DNA of 64,000 nt from Ensifer sp. LC163 (GCF_001695855.1 NZ_MBSS01000045.1:124001-188000), one strand, 5' to 3'; numbered from the stretch's first letter, positions 8,523 through 18,471 are shown. Translations and numbers: made by a program. Notes: generated by a model not told the origin, from the letters alone.

Positions 8523-8909
8523 TCAGACGGCAATCAGCGCGACGGCGACCGCCCGCGATTCGGCCAGCATCACGTTGTAGGTTCTGACCGCAGCTCCGGT
8601 GCTCATCGGGTCAGACGAGATATTCGATGCGCGCAGGGCGGCTTTCAACTCGGCCGGCAAGGGCCGGATATCCCGGCCGGTGCCGACCAGCAACACCTCA
8701 ATGTCACGCGCCTCGTCCAGCACCCGCTGGAACTTTTCGACCGCCAACGGATCACCCTCGACCACGTCCCATGCGTAGACGCCCGAGGGCAGCATCAGCA
8801 CGGAGCCTCGATGCGACATGTCGGCAAACCGAAAGCCGCCATTGCCGTAGGCGTCGATCGGGGCGCGCCCCGGAAAATGCGCTTCGCGGATCTCGATACC
8901 CCTAGGCAT
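8523..8909 (-). CDS. Mth938-like (DUF498) domain protein, NDUFAF3 homologue
   Basis: A 128-aa protein of the Mth938/DUF498 family: MPRGIEIREAHFPGRAPIDA at the start, then FRFADMSHRGSVLMLPSG and VLLVGTGRDIRPLP. The human family member NDUFAF3 helps assemble respiratory complex I. The ATG lies 1 bp after the secDF stop codon, so it is almost certainly translated from the same mRNA. An upstream in-frame extension would overlap secDF and is rejected. The bacterial function is not settled. Confidence 0.85.
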   Translation of the reverse strand: MPRGIEIREAHFPGRAPIDAYGNGGFRFADMSHRGSVLMLPSGVYAWDVVEGDPLAVEKFQRVLDEARDIEVLLVGTGRDIRPLPAELKAALRASNISSDPMSTGAAVRTYNVMLAESRAVAVALIAV

Positions 8910-8910
8910 T

Positions 8911-11481
8911 TCAGACTGAACCCTTTGTCGTTTGCGCCGCTCCGGCGCCCGGGCCGGAGGCATTCTCCCCGCCCTGGAAATGGTCCGTCCGCTTGCGGAA
9001 AAGAATGAGGATCGGACCAGCGATATAGATCGAAGAGATCGTGCCGACGATGACGCCAAACAAGAGGGTAACGCTGAAAGAACGGATAACACCGCCACCG
9101 AAGAGGTAGAGCGCCGCCAGGGCCAGTCCGGTCGTCAGCGCAGTCAGGATCGTGCGCGAAAGCGTCTGGTTGATCGAAGCGTCGATCAACACCGACAGGG
9201 GCATCCTCTTATAACGGCTGAGGTTCTCGCGGATACGATCATAGATCACGACCGTATCGTTCAAGGAATAACCGACGATGGTCAGGACGGCAGCGATGCT
9301 GCCGAGATTGAACTCGATGCCGGTTACAACAAGGAAACCGATCGTCAGCAGCACGTCGTGCAGGGTCGCCACAATCGCGCCGAGTGCGAAGCGCCATTCG
9401 AAACGCAGCCACACGTAAAGCAGGATCGCGGCAAAGGAGACGGCAAGACCAATTGTGCCGGCACGGGTCAATTCGCCCGATACCACCGGACCGACGACCT
9501 CGACGCGCTTGAACGCATATTCATCACTGAGTTCCGCGCGGATGACGCCGATCGCGGTCTGCTCGGCATTGTCACCTGCCTCCTGCGACGGGACGCGCAC
9601 GAGAACATCGTTACCGGAACCCAGATGCTGCACCTGAACCTCGCCGAGGTTCAACTCATCAAGCCGCACGCGCAGATCGGCGATATCGACGTTGCCGGCC
9701 TTACCTTCGAGTTCGATGATCGACCCGCCCTTGAAGTCGACGCCCAAATTGAGACCGAGGCTGGCCAGGAGCACGACGGAAGCGACCGACAGCGCCGCCA
9801 TGACGATGAAGACCGGATTTCGGATCGCCATGAAGCGGATGTCGAGATCGCTGAAGCGGCCCGTGCGGATGCCCTTCGGCAGATGCTGGGCCTTCCAGCC
9901 GCGCAGCCAGGCCTTGGCGATCCTGCGGGTGACCGTATAGGCGGTGAACAATGTCGTGACACTGCCAATCGCAAGCGTGACGGCGAAGCCGCGCACGGGG
10001 CCCGAGCCAAGGTAGAAGAGGATCGCACCGGCAATCAGCATCGTCAGATTGGCATCGAAAAGGCTGCTGAAGGCGCGCGCGAAGCCTTTGTTGACCGACT
10101 GGACCAACGGTTGACCGCCCCGTGCTTCCTCGCGGATGCGCTCGTAGATCAACACGTTGGAGTCGACGGCGACGCCAATGGTCAGAATGATTGCGGCAAT
10201 GCCCGGCAATGTCAGCGTCGCGCCGGTGAGCGAAAGCACGGCAATGATCAAGATGAGATTCACGGCCAGGGCGGCAACGGCGAAGATACCGAAGACACCG
10301 TAGAAGAAGACCATCGATGCGGCGACAGCAATGGCAGCGATGAAGCCGGCCTTGAGACCGTCACCGATCGCATCATCGCCAACGCCTGGGCCAACAGTCC
10401 GCTCCTCGACGACTGTCAACGTCGCCGGCAACGGTCCGGTCCTGACGAGAGCTGCGAGGTCGCCGGCACCCTCCTCCGGCAGATCGGCGGCGATGATTGC
10501 CGTATCGCCCTTCACGGCATCGCCAAGCTTCGGCGTTGCGACGACCTGGTCGTCGAGAATGATCGCAACCTTCTGGTCGGCGCCCGTGGCCTGAAGCGCG
10601 ACGACGCGGCCGGTTGCCGCCGGTGTCAGCTTGATGGCGACCGATGCCTCGGCGCTTGCGGCGTCGATCTCCGGCTGCGCGCCAGCGAAATCCTCCCCCG
10701 ACAGCAACGGCGTCTTCTCGACGAGATAGGGGACCGGCGGATCGTCGAAGGAGTAAAGCACTTCACTGCCGGCGGGCGGCTGCGCATCGATGGCCTGCTC
10801 CACGGGTACGGCAGTGTTCAGCATCTGCAAGGAAACGCGGGCACGCTGGCTGAGCAGGTCCTTCAGGCGCTGTGGATCCGCCAGACCCGGCACCTGAACG
10901 ATAAGTCGATCACCGCCACGGCGCTGGATGAGGGGCTCTGCTACCCCGACTTCGGCGATCCGGCGCCGAACGACGTCCATCGCCAGTCCCAGAGCCTGCG
11001 ACATCCGGTAGTCGATACCGTCGTCGCTCAGGCGCAGACGAACAAGTTCGTCCTCCTCAGCGCCGTCGAAGGCCAGTTCGGTCACTTCGTCGTTGACCAG
11101 TCCACCGGTTTCAACCGGCGTCATGAGCGGCGCGAGCGCTGCGCGCGCGGCCGGCAACTTGGCCCGGTCACGAACCCGCAGCGAGATCAGCTGCGCCGCG
11201 CCCGACAGGCCGATATAGGCAATGTCGGCATCGCGCAGCGCTTTGCCGACATCATTTGTCACTGCCTCAAGCCGCTCGGCGAGGATATCCTCGCGCGAGG
11301 CCTGCAACATGAAGTGCGAGCCACCCTGGAGGTCGAGCCCCAACGCCACCTGACGGTGCGGCAGCCACGAAGGCAGCGCATCCGCCCATTCCTTCGTCAG
11401 GAAGTTCGGCATCGCAAACGCGACACCCAAAAGCACTGCCAGCCAAACAAGAGCGCTTTTCAACGGCTTCAGATTGGACAT
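8911..11481 (-). CDS. secDF: protein translocase subunit SecDF (fused)
   Basis: SecD and SecF work with SecYEG and use the proton gradient to pull secreted proteins across the inner membrane. At 856 aa this is a natural SecD-SecF fusion, with twelve predicted helices. The SecD half contains GLDLQGGSHFML (about residue 48) and AVDSNVLIYERIREE; the SecF half contains GVDFKGGSIIELEG and YSLNDTVVIYDRIRENL. The start ATG at 11481 precedes a typical N-terminal helix. yajC lies 50 bp upstream and an Mth938-like gene 1 bp downstream. Confidence 0.97.
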   Translation of the reverse strand: MSNLKPLKSALVWLAVLLGVAFAMPNFLTKEWADALPSWLPHRQVALGLDLQGGSHFMLQASREDILAERLEAVTNDVGKALRDADIAYIGLSGAAQLISLRVRDRAKLPAARAALAPLMTPVETGGLVNDEVTELAFDGAEEDELVRLRLSDDGIDYRMSQALGLAMDVVRRRIAEVGVAEPLIQRRGGDRLIVQVPGLADPQRLKDLLSQRARVSLQMLNTAVPVEQAIDAQPPAGSEVLYSFDDPPVPYLVEKTPLLSGEDFAGAQPEIDAASAEASVAIKLTPAATGRVVALQATGADQKVAIILDDQVVATPKLGDAVKGDTAIIAADLPEEGAGDLAALVRTGPLPATLTVVEERTVGPGVGDDAIGDGLKAGFIAAIAVAASMVFFYGVFGIFAVAALAVNLILIIAVLSLTGATLTLPGIAAIILTIGVAVDSNVLIYERIREEARGGQPLVQSVNKGFARAFSSLFDANLTMLIAGAILFYLGSGPVRGFAVTLAIGSVTTLFTAYTVTRRIAKAWLRGWKAQHLPKGIRTGRFSDLDIRFMAIRNPVFIVMAALSVASVVLLASLGLNLGVDFKGGSIIELEGKAGNVDIADLRVRLDELNLGEVQVQHLGSGNDVLVRVPSQEAGDNAEQTAIGVIRAELSDEYAFKRVEVVGPVVSGELTRAGTIGLAVSFAAILLYVWLRFEWRFALGAIVATLHDVLLTIGFLVVTGIEFNLGSIAAVLTIVGYSLNDTVVIYDRIRENLSRYKRMPLSVLIDASINQTLSRTILTALTTGLALAALYLFGGGVIRSFSVTLLFGVIVGTISSIYIAGPILILFRKRTDHFQGGENASGPGAGAAQTTKGSV

Positions 11482-11531
11482 GCCTCAAACGCTCCGTGAC
11501 CCGGATACTCCCGGTTGTGGCTGGACTTCTA

Positions 11532-11867
11532 TTATTCCTTTACGGGTTCGCCCTTGACGCGAACTTCCGACACGCCGCTGCGAACGACGCGGATCTTGAC
11601 GCCTTCCGCAATCTCGACTTCCAGCTCGCTGTCGTCGACGACTTTGGTCACCTTGCCGACGATGCCGCCGCCGGTCACGACCTGGTCACCACGACGGATG
11701 TTCTTCAGCAGCTCTTCGCGGCGCTTCATCTGCGCACGCTGCGGGCGAATGATCAGGAAATACATGACAACAAAGATCAGCAGGAAGGGCAGAATGGACA
11801 TAAGGATGTCCGCGCCGCCGGTCGACGGGGCGCCGGCTGTCTGCGCAAAAGCTTCGGTAATGAACAT
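11532..11867 (-). CDS. yajC: preprotein translocase accessory subunit YajC
   Basis: A 111-aa single-span protein that forms a complex with SecDF. The segment SILPFLLIFVVMYFLIIRPQ (about residues 25-44) and the following RRGDQVVTGGGIVGKVTKV are diagnostic. It is first in the yajC-secDF operon; the gap 11868-12106 holds the promoter region shared with the divergent ATPase gene. Confidence 0.96.
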   Translation of the reverse strand: MFITEAFAQTAGAPSTGGADILMSILPFLLIFVVMYFLIIRPQRAQMKRREELLKNIRRGDQVVTGGGIVGKVTKVVDDSELEVEIAEGVKIRVVRSGVSEVRVKGEPVKE

Positions 11868-12106
11868 CGATCACTCCTTGAGTTCAAAATATGCGGCGGT
11901 TCCTCCGCGCCAAATCGGCCGGAATATAAGGGCGCGCAGCCGCAATGCAAAGCGACGGCACCCGTATCCGTTCCAGTGCCTCTGACATAAATTGTGCAAG
12001 AGGAGAACCCCCTGTCCCGCCCGGTGCGGCCTTTTCCAGCGCAAACCTGCGTGCTACCCGGTTAAACCGAAGCCAAGTGACTGATTCAGCAAGCGGAGAT
12101 GGACAA

Positions 12107-12976
12107 ATGGGTGACACAAGGATCGACGTTCTCATCAAGGAAATGCAGAAGCTTTCCGCGGCGATCGAACGCATCGCCGGTCCCGCTCCCGCCGCCAACG
12201 ATTGGGACGCTGCAGAGTGCTTCGTCTGGGCGCCGGCAAGCCATCATCTGCAGCCGGTCAAAAGGCCGAACCGCATCGAACTGTCGCTGATCACCGGCGT
12301 CGACCACGTGCGCGACATCCTGGTCGACAACACGCTGCGCTTTGCCGAAGGTTATCCGGCAAACAACGTGCTTCTGTGGGGCGCGCGCGGCATGGGAAAA
12401 TCCTCGCTGGTCAAATCCGTTCATGCGCAGATCGCACGGGATGCGGGTGTCGCGATGAAGCTCGTGGAGGTTCACCGGGAGGATATCGCGACGCTGCCCG
12501 CACTGATGGAAATACTCAAATCGGCGCCGGTGCCGGTGATCGTCTTCTGTGACGACCTTTCCTTCGACCATGACGACACGTCCTACAAGTCGCTCAAGGC
12601 CGTGCTCGACGGCGGTGTCGAGGGGCGGCCGACGAACGTGCTGCTCTATGCAACATCGAACCGACGCCATCTCCTGCCGCGGCACATGATGGAAAACGAA
12701 CAGTCGACAGCCATCAATCCGTCGGAGGCAGTCGAGGAGAAAGTGTCGTTGTCGGATCGCTTCGGATTGTGGCTCGGCTTCCACAAATGCAGCCAGGAAG
12801 ACTATCTCGCGATGATCGACGGCTACGCGGCCCATTACGGCTTGGCTGTTGACAAGGAGGCCTTGCACGCCGATGGGCTGGAATGGTCGACGACGCGGGG
12901 AGCAAGGTCCGGCCGCGTCGCCTGGCAGTTCATTCAGGATCTGGCCGGCCGCCTGCGCCACCGGCTGGACGGCTAA
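12107..12976 (+). CDS. DUF815 family AAA-type ATPase
   Basis: A 289-aa cytosolic protein. Walker A is GARGMGKSS (about residues 88-96) and Walker B is VIVFCDDLSF (about 143-152), followed by the family block LLYATSNRRHLLPR. The ATG at 12107 has GGAG 8 nt before it; the frame remains open upstream, but without a ribosome site. The gene is divergent from yajC and convergent with the NlpD-like gene, 7 bp from its stop. DUF815 ATPases are common in Proteobacteria; the substrate is unknown. Confidence 0.88.
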   Translation: MGDTRIDVLIKEMQKLSAAIERIAGPAPAANDWDAAECFVWAPASHHLQPVKRPNRIELSLITGVDHVRDILVDNTLRFAEGYPANNVLLWGARGMGKSSLVKSVHAQIARDAGVAMKLVEVHREDIATLPALMEILKSAPVPVIVFCDDLSFDHDDTSYKSLKAVLDGGVEGRPTNVLLYATSNRRHLLPRHMMENEQSTAINPSEAVEEKVSLSDRFGLWLGFHKCSQEDYLAMIDGYAAHYGLAVDKEALHADGLEWSTTRGARSGRVAWQFIQDLAGRLRHRLDG

Positions 12977-12983
12977 TACCAAC

Positions 12984-14540
12984 CTATTCCAGGAAGGTTG
13001 CCGGGTTCACGGCGCTGGCGTTCTTGCGCACTTCGAAGTGGACCTGCGGCTGGCTTGCGCGGCCGGTCATGCCGGATGCGGCGAGCGTCTGGCCGCGCTG
13101 CACCTTCTGACCGCGCTGGACCTTCAGTTCGGACGCATTGCCGTAAACCGTGACCGTGCCGTCGTCATGACGAATGAGGACGGCGTTGCCCAGTTCCTTC
13201 AGGCTGCTGCCGGAATAGATGACTACACCGTTTTCGGCGGCCTTGATCGCCGTCCCCTCGGGCACGGAGATGTTGATGCCGTCGTTGCGGTTGCCATCGA
13301 CATTGGCGCCGTAGCCGGCGACGACTGCACCGCGAACTGGCCAGCGATACTTGCTGATGCCCGTCGACTTCGGCGATTCCTCGTCAACGTCGGCCGTCTT
13401 GCTGGCGACCTCGGTAACACTCTGCTTTGCGACCGGAGGCTGGTACTCGGCGGGCTTGTTCTTGTCGAGCGCGGCCACCTGACCTTCAGCCTTCTTGTTC
13501 GGAACGGATGCCGTCTTGACCTGATCGGTCGCGGCGCCTGCGGCACCCGGCAGCGTCAGCTTCTGGCCGACACGGATCGATTCTGCCGTCAGGCCGTTGG
13601 CCTGCTTGAGCGCGCCGACCGAGACACCCGTTGCCTTGGCGATGCGATTGAGGGAATCGCCCGGCTTGACGGTGTATGAGCCGTCACCGCTGCCCTCGCC
13701 TGTCGTGGCGAGTTTGCCTGCCGCCACATCCGTCTTGCTTTCGCTCTTTTCGCGAGACTGCGACTGGCCCGGCAGGATCGCGACATCACGCTGATCGGTC
13801 GGTAAGGGTGATGGCTGACGCTTGCTGCCATCCAGGTCGGTGATCGTGTTGGAGGCAGCAGCCTTCGCAGCGCTGCTCGCAACACCGAAGGTCGGGATGA
13901 CGAGGCGCTGGCCGGGCTCGACCTGTCCGGCCGTCTTCAAGCCGTTAGCCTTCAGGATTTCCTTTTCCGGAACACCGAAGCGCTTGGAGAGAACGGCAAC
14001 GCTGTCGCCCTGGCGAACCATGATCGAAGGCGCGTTCTGCGTCGTCCAGCCACTCTTGCTCGCCGCCTCATTGACGGCCGCAGGCAATGCCTGTCGCGTG
14101 GCAGTGGAGGCCTGCTCGACCTGGCGTGCCGCCGGGAACGGCTGCGGATCGACACGGCGGCTGGAGACGGCAGTCGGATCTGCAAGCGTTGAACGCTGCA
14201 CGTTCATCGGCGTCGAGGCGGCACGTGCGCTGGACATCGGTGTAGACGCCGTATTGACCGGGTCGTACGCACCGTTTGCCGCGGGATAAGGCTGACCGAG
14301 CGCCGAGTTGCGCGTGTCGGCCGGCGAAACCACAGCCATCTGGCCGTTGGCGACGTCGCCGCGCGGCACCGGTGTCGTATTTCTTTGAATTGAGCTGGTC
14401 GTCAGCGTGTCCGACCGCGAGAACAAGCCGTCGAAACGGCTGGCGTCGGAGCTGCAGCCTGTGGCGACACCTGCCAGCAAAACTGCTGCACACAGGCGGA
14501 TCGTGGACTTTCCAACCTTGGGAGATACAAACTGACGCAT
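12984..14540 (-). CDS. NlpD/LppB-like lipoprotein with LysM repeats and a degenerate M23 domain
   Basis: A 518-aa lipoprotein; signal peptide and lipobox end LLAGVATGC, with Cys near residue 29. Two LysM peptidoglycan-binding modules follow (about 168-210, VRQGDSVAVLSKRFGV, and 285-328, YTVKPGDSLNRIAKATGV). The M23/LytM domain occupies about 400-518. The usual zinc ligands are replaced: the HxxxD region reads NDGINIS, the middle His region reads VYGNAS, and HxH reads QVHFEVR. It is therefore probably a non-catalytic amidase activator of the EnvC/NlpD type in cell division. The ATG at 14540 is preferred over one 8 codons upstream. It follows surE-pcm, the usual nlpD context. Confidence 0.88.
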   Translation of the reverse strand: MRQFVSPKVGKSTIRLCAAVLLAGVATGCSSDASRFDGLFSRSDTLTTSSIQRNTTPVPRGDVANGQMAVVSPADTRNSALGQPYPAANGAYDPVNTASTPMSSARAASTPMNVQRSTLADPTAVSSRRVDPQPFPAARQVEQASTATRQALPAAVNEAASKSGWTTQNAPSIMVRQGDSVAVLSKRFGVPEKEILKANGLKTAGQVEPGQRLVIPTFGVASSAAKAAASNTITDLDGSKRQPSPLPTDQRDVAILPGQSQSREKSESKTDVAAGKLATTGEGSGDGSYTVKPGDSLNRIAKATGVSVGALKQANGLTAESIRVGQKLTLPGAAGAATDQVKTASVPNKKAEGQVAALDKNKPAEYQPPVAKQSVTEVASKTADVDEESPKSTGISKYRWPVRGAVVAGYGANVDGNRNDGINISVPEGTAIKAAENGVVIYSGSSLKELGNAVLIRHDDGTVTVYGNASELKVQRGQKVQRGQTLAASGMTGRASQPQVHFEVRKNASAVNPATFLE

Positions 14541-14692
14541 GACGCTTACCCACTCCGAACGCAACTCGATGTGGGATGATTAAAGCGTATTAGAGTTACC
14601 GCACGGTTAAGGTCGGCACCACCAAAGCCCTAGTTTGACAGAATGCTAACCATAGAGCGATGCCTGGCCCGGGCAATGAGCGCACACAGAGC

Positions 14693-15337
14693 CTAGATCA
14701 GTTCGGAATAGAGGCGTTCGATTTCCGAGACGGCGCGCCGCTCGGTCGGCTCGTCCTCATAGCTGATGCTCGTCAGGTCCCAGGCAAAGATCTGGCGTCC
14801 CGCCGGTGAGGCTGGTGCTTCCGACTGTGCGGTCTTGTCTTCCTCAAGGAGCACGCTCACCAGCGTCTGGAAGGTCGCCTCGCCCTCCAGGCCGCCTGCC
14901 TGATCGTATTCGAGCGAGCGCAGTCCGGCGACAGCCGCCTCACGCGTTCCGAAATAGCGCAGGCTGTCCTGGTCTTCCGATCGCAGGCCATCGTAGTACT
15001 CGATGAAACCCTTGTAGTACGCGCGGTGATCGCCGGTCTCGAGGAACTTTCCAAAAGCCTGGTGTTCCCGCAACGCCAATTGCGGCGACAAGCGGTTGTT
15101 CCATTCGTCGCGCGTCAGAGCGGGCTGCCCGTCAGAAGATCTTTTGTTCTGGCTGAGGTAAAGCAACGCATCGGCGGAAAGCGAAATCCGTGGCGTCGGA
15201 TCGAAGAAAGTTGCCTGCAGCGCCTGCACTGCACTTTCATCCTTGCCGCTTGGCCCGGATTGCCCCGCCGTACGACCGGCAAGGTTGCCCAGCCCGTCGC
15301 CTGATGTCGCGGTCGTCAGCCTGTTCGCGATCTGCAT
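14693..15337 (-). CDS. hypothetical protein, 214 aa
   Basis: No family recognised. The protein is soluble and acidic, without a signal peptide or membrane helix; the N-terminus is Gly/Ser-rich and a helical, Tyr-rich middle (DHRAYYKGFIEYYDGLRSED) lies near residues 100-120. Codon use matches neighbours. It lies between pcm and the NlpD-like gene on the same strand but with gaps of 150 and 366 bp, so it may be separately transcribed. Possibly restricted to close relatives (inference). Confidence 0.65.
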   Translation of the reverse strand: MQIANRLTTATSGDGLGNLAGRTAGQSGPSGKDESAVQALQATFFDPTPRISLSADALLYLSQNKRSSDGQPALTRDEWNNRLSPQLALREHQAFGKFLETGDHRAYYKGFIEYYDGLRSEDQDSLRYFGTREAAVAGLRSLEYDQAGGLEGEATFQTLVSVLLEEDKTAQSEAPASPAGRQIFAWDLTSISYEDEPTERRAVSEIERLYSELI

Positions 15338-15568
15338 GTGCCGTCTCCGTCAACCGCACGACCAAGTCACCTTTCCGAGCCGCATAGAAATTCAGCGACT
15401 CGCAAGGCCAGACCTTTCGTGCAGCCGAAGGCGTATGGCGCAAAGCTTGCGCGAAACTGGCGCGGTTAGGGTTTTGTTAACCAATGACCGCCCTTGGCGC
15501 GCAATCGCCCACCGGCTTCACGCGGCCACGAAGATGAACCCGGGGCCGCAAACCGCTCAGGCTGGTTT

Positions 15569-15612
15569 GCGCGGTCGAGACGCGGGCATAGCAGCTCGCG
15601 TCTCGACCGCGC
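15569..15612. repeat. perfect 16-bp inverted repeat in the pcm/hypothetical gap
   Basis: Arms GCGCGGTCGAGACGCG (15569-15584) and its exact reverse complement (15597-15612) flank a 12-base loop. No T-run follows on either strand, so it does not look like an ordinary terminator. It is the only strong structure in the 366-bp gap 15338-15703, which otherwise shows no gene. It could be a dispersed intergenic palindrome. Confidence 0.7.
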
Positions 15613-15703
15613 CCGCGTTCGGGGTGAAGGGTTGGATGCGTGGCGCGGCTGGATGAGGCCAGCTTTCGCAGCGTGACGTCCCAGGGAGACTGGAATGGCG
15701 AGC

Positions 15704-16357
15704 TTAGAGGTAAGACGCCAGTTGCGGAACGATCGGAAGGTAAGGCGCTTCGAACAGATCCTCGCGGTCGAAGCGGCTACCGGTGCGGCTGACACGCACC
15801 ACCCGACAATGCGTTTCGCTCATCATGATCGGAACGACCAGCGTTCCGCCGGAAACAAGATGGTCGGAGAACATGCGCGGCAGGCTGTTGAAAGCAGCCG
15901 TAATCAGGATGCGGTCGAACGTGCCCTCACCCGGCACGCCGGCGCTGCCATCGGCATGCCGAACAATGACGTTGCGCACGCCTGATTTTTCCAGATTCTT
16001 CTGCGCGGTAGCGACGAGCGTCTGGTAGCGGTCTATCGTCAGCACGCGCTCGGCGATGCGGCCCATGACGGCGGCGGTAAAGCCGCTGCCGGTGCCGACT
16101 TCGAGGATACGCTGGCCGGACTTGAGATTGAGGCAGTGCAGCAGCCGCACGGCAAAATCATAGCCTTCCATGAACGAACCGCACTCGAGCGGGATCGTCC
16201 TTTGCGAGTAGGCTTCCGCCTGGAACTGCGGCGGCGCGAAATGGCCGCGTTGCGTCTGCTCGACAGCGTTCAGCAGGCTCTGGTTGCTGATGCCCTCGGC
16301 GCGAAGCCGAAGAACCATCGCCGCGAAGCCTTCCTGTTCCGAAACACGTCCGCTCAA
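15704..16357 (-). CDS. pcm: protein-L-isoaspartate O-methyltransferase
   Basis: It repairs isoaspartyl damage in proteins using S-adenosylmethionine. The SAM motif [15 protein letters not shown] is at about residues 84-98, preceded by the family block [20 protein letters not shown]. The likely start is a TTG at 16357 that overlaps the surE stop by 4 bp, with AAGGGA 8 nt upstream; the next in-frame ATG, 13 codons on, would shorten the family N-terminus. The protein is 217 aa. The surE-pcm pairing is widespread. Confidence 0.92.
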   Translation of the reverse strand: MSGRVSEQEGFAAMVLRLRAEGISNQSLLNAVEQTQRGHFAPPQFQAEAYSQRTIPLECGSFMEGYDFAVRLLHCLNLKSGQRILEVGTGSGFTAAVMGRIAERVLTIDRYQTLVATAQKNLEKSGVRNVIVRHADGSAGVPGEGTFDRILITAAFNSLPRMFSDHLVSGGTLVVPIMMSETHCRVVRVSRTGSRFDREDLFEAPYLPIVPQLASYL

Positions 16358-17124
16358 ACGACGGTCCCTTCGCTCAAGGCCCGTGCCAGACGGTCCTGCA
16401 CGGTGTAGTCGGTCAGGTCGAGCTTGAGCGGGGTCACAGAGATCCGGTTTTCGCGCAGCGCGTGGATATCGGTACCGGCGCGGAAATCACCGAACCGCTC
16501 GCCAAAGCGCAGCCAGAAGTAGGGAAACCCGCGACCGTCGGAACGCTCGTCGATCGTCAGACCAAAATCGAGCTTGCCTTGCGAGGTCACTTCGGTGCCG
16601 GCGACGGCGTCGGCCGAACATTTCGGAAAGTTGAGGTTGAGCAACGTACCATCAGGCAGGTCAACCGCCAGCAGGCTGCGGATCAACGCAGGCGCATGCC
16701 GTTCTACCACGTCCCAGGCAACGGCCTCACCGACGACATGGCTGTAGGCTTGGCTCAGGGCCATGGAGCGAATGCCCTGCAGCGTTCCCTCCATCGCACC
16801 GGCGACGGTACCGGAATAAGTGACGTCGTCGGCCATGTTCGCGCCGATGTTGACGCCGGACAGGACGAGATCCGGCTTGCGGTCCAGCACTTTGCGGACG
16901 GCCATGATGACGCAATCCGTCGGCGTGCCCCTAAGGGCAAAACGCTTCTCCGAGATCTGGCGCAGGCGCAGCGGTTCTGACAACGTCAGCGAATGGGCGA
17001 GACCACTCTGATCCGCCTCGGGCGCCACCACCCAGACATCATCGGAAATCGTCCTGGCGATCCGCTCGAGGACCGCAAGGCCCTCTGCGTGGATGCCATC
17101 GTCGTTTGTCAGCAGGATCCGCAT
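16354..17124 (-). CDS. surE: 5'/3'-nucleotidase SurE
   Basis: A stationary-phase survival nucleotidase. The N-terminal metal site [19 protein letters not shown] contains the paired Asp residues; [19 protein letters not shown] (about residues 90-108) is the second family block. The length is 256 aa. It lies 16 bp after serS and its stop overlaps the pcm start, within the tat-serS-surE-pcm run. Confidence 0.96.
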   Translation of the reverse strand: MRILLTNDDGIHAEGLAVLERIARTISDDVWVVAPEADQSGLAHSLTLSEPLRLRQISEKRFALRGTPTDCVIMAVRKVLDRKPDLVLSGVNIGANMADDVTYSGTVAGAMEGTLQGIRSMALSQAYSHVVGEAVAWDVVERHAPALIRSLLAVDLPDGTLLNLNFPKCSADAVAGTEVTSQGKLDFGLTIDERSDGRGFPYFWLRFGERFGDFRAGTDIHALRENRISVTPLKLDLTDYTVQDRLARALSEGTVV

Positions 17125-17140
17125 TGCGACTTCTTTCCCG

Positions 17141-18424
17141 TCAGGCAGCTTTTTCGATACGCTTCTGGCCGCCCATATAGGGAACCAGGACGTCCGGCAC
17201 CGAGACCGAGCCGTCGGCGTTCAGATAGTTTTCGATAACGGCAATCAGGGCGCGGCCGACGGCAACGCCGGAACCGTTCAGCGAATGAACGAACCTTGTC
17301 CCCTTGTCTTCCTTGTTGCGGTAGCGCGCGTTCATGCGCCGCGCCTGGAAATCGCCGCAGACCGAGCAGGACGAAATTTCGCGGTACGTATCCTGTCCGG
17401 GCAGCCAGACCTCGAGATCGTAGGTCTTGCGGGCGCCAAAGCCCATGTCGCCGGTGCAGAGCGTCATCACGCGGTAGTGCAGGCCCAGACGCTTCAGCAC
17501 CTCTTCGGCGCAGGCAGTCATGCGCTCGTGCTCGGCAACTGACGTCTCGGCGTCGGTGATCGAAACGAGTTCGACCTTGTTGAACTGGTGCTGGCGCAGC
17601 ATGCCACGCGTGTCGCGCCCCGACGAACCGGCCTCCGAACGGAAGGACGGCGTCAGCGCGGTGAAGCGCAGCGGCAGTTTTTCGCCATCGAGGATCTGCT
17701 CGCGCACGATATTGGTCAGGGGAACTTCGGCCGTCGGAATCAGCCAGCGATCATCGGTGGTGCGGAACAGGTCTTCGGCAAATTTCGGCAGCTGCCCGGT
17801 GCCATACATCGCATCGTCACGCACCAGCAGCGGCGGCTGGACTTCGGTATAGCCGTGCTCCTGGGTGTGGAGGTCGAGCATGAACTGGCCGAGCGCGCGT
17901 TCGAGCCGGGCAAGCTGGCCCTTCAGGATCGTAAAGCGGGATCCGGCAATGCGCGCCGCTCCTTCGAAGTCCATCAGGCCCAGCGCCTCGCCGATTTCGA
18001 AATGCTCGCGCGGCTGGTGGTTCCAGGTTGGCTTGGCACCGATCACCCGCGTGACGACGTTGCCTGCCTCGTCCGAACCGACCGGGACGTCTTCGAGCGG
18101 GATGTTCGGGAGGCGCGACAGGGCGTCGTTCAGTTCGACCTCGACCTGGCGGCTCTCTTCCTCGAGCGCCGGCATCGAGTTCTTCAGCTCGGCAACTTCG
18201 GCCTTCAGCTTTTCGGCAAGCTCGTTGTTCTTCTGGGCCATGGCCGCGCCGATATCCTTCGACGCCGCATTGCGGCGCGACTGCATGTCCTGCAGCGATT
18301 GAAGGATTGCACGGCGACGTTCGTCGATGGCGATCAGCGACGCGGACGATGGTTCCGCGCCCCGCTTCGCCAGGGCGGCGTCCAGCACATCGGCATTCTC
18401 ACGGATCCATTTGATATCAAGCAT
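17141..18424 (-). CDS. serS: serine-tRNA ligase
   Basis: A class II aminoacyl-tRNA synthetase, 427 aa. An N-terminal coiled-coil tRNA-binding arm (about residues 30-105) precedes the catalytic domain. Class II motif 2 is [20 protein letters not shown] and motif 3 lies in [17 protein letters not shown]. The block [11 protein letters not shown] is typical of SerRS. It lies 47 bp after tatC and 16 bp before surE, so it is very likely co-transcribed. Confidence 0.97.
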   Translation of the reverse strand: MLDIKWIRENADVLDAALAKRGAEPSSASLIAIDERRRAILQSLQDMQSRRNAASKDIGAAMAQKNNELAEKLKAEVAELKNSMPALEEESRQVEVELNDALSRLPNIPLEDVPVGSDEAGNVVTRVIGAKPTWNHQPREHFEIGEALGLMDFEGAARIAGSRFTILKGQLARLERALGQFMLDLHTQEHGYTEVQPPLLVRDDAMYGTGQLPKFAEDLFRTTDDRWLIPTAEVPLTNIVREQILDGEKLPLRFTALTPSFRSEAGSSGRDTRGMLRQHQFNKVELVSITDAETSVAEHERMTACAEEVLKRLGLHYRVMTLCTGDMGFGARKTYDLEVWLPGQDTYREISSCSVCGDFQARRMNARYRNKEDKGTRFVHSLNGSGVAVGRALIAVIENYLNADGSVSVPDVLVPYMGGQKRIEKAA

Positions 18425-18471
18425 TGTCGTTCCACGCGTTTTTCAGGTCACGGCGCGGAACCGTCGAATGC

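Noticed and set aside
8932-11499. An 855-codon open frame antisense to secDF, and similar long antisense frames over valS (36585-39401) and tig (275-1567)
   Set aside because: GC-rich codon bias of the real gene suppresses stops on the other strand; the products are Arg/Asp/Gly-rich without any family motif or ribosome site.
11945-12106. Upstream extension of the DUF815 ATPase
   Set aside because: The region overlaps the divergent promoter zone and a GGAG site sits correctly before the ATG at 12107.
15466-15795. A 109-codon minus-strand frame between pcm and the hypothetical gene
   Set aside because: It overlaps the pcm 3' end in another frame and runs through the 16-bp inverted repeat; no motif is visible.
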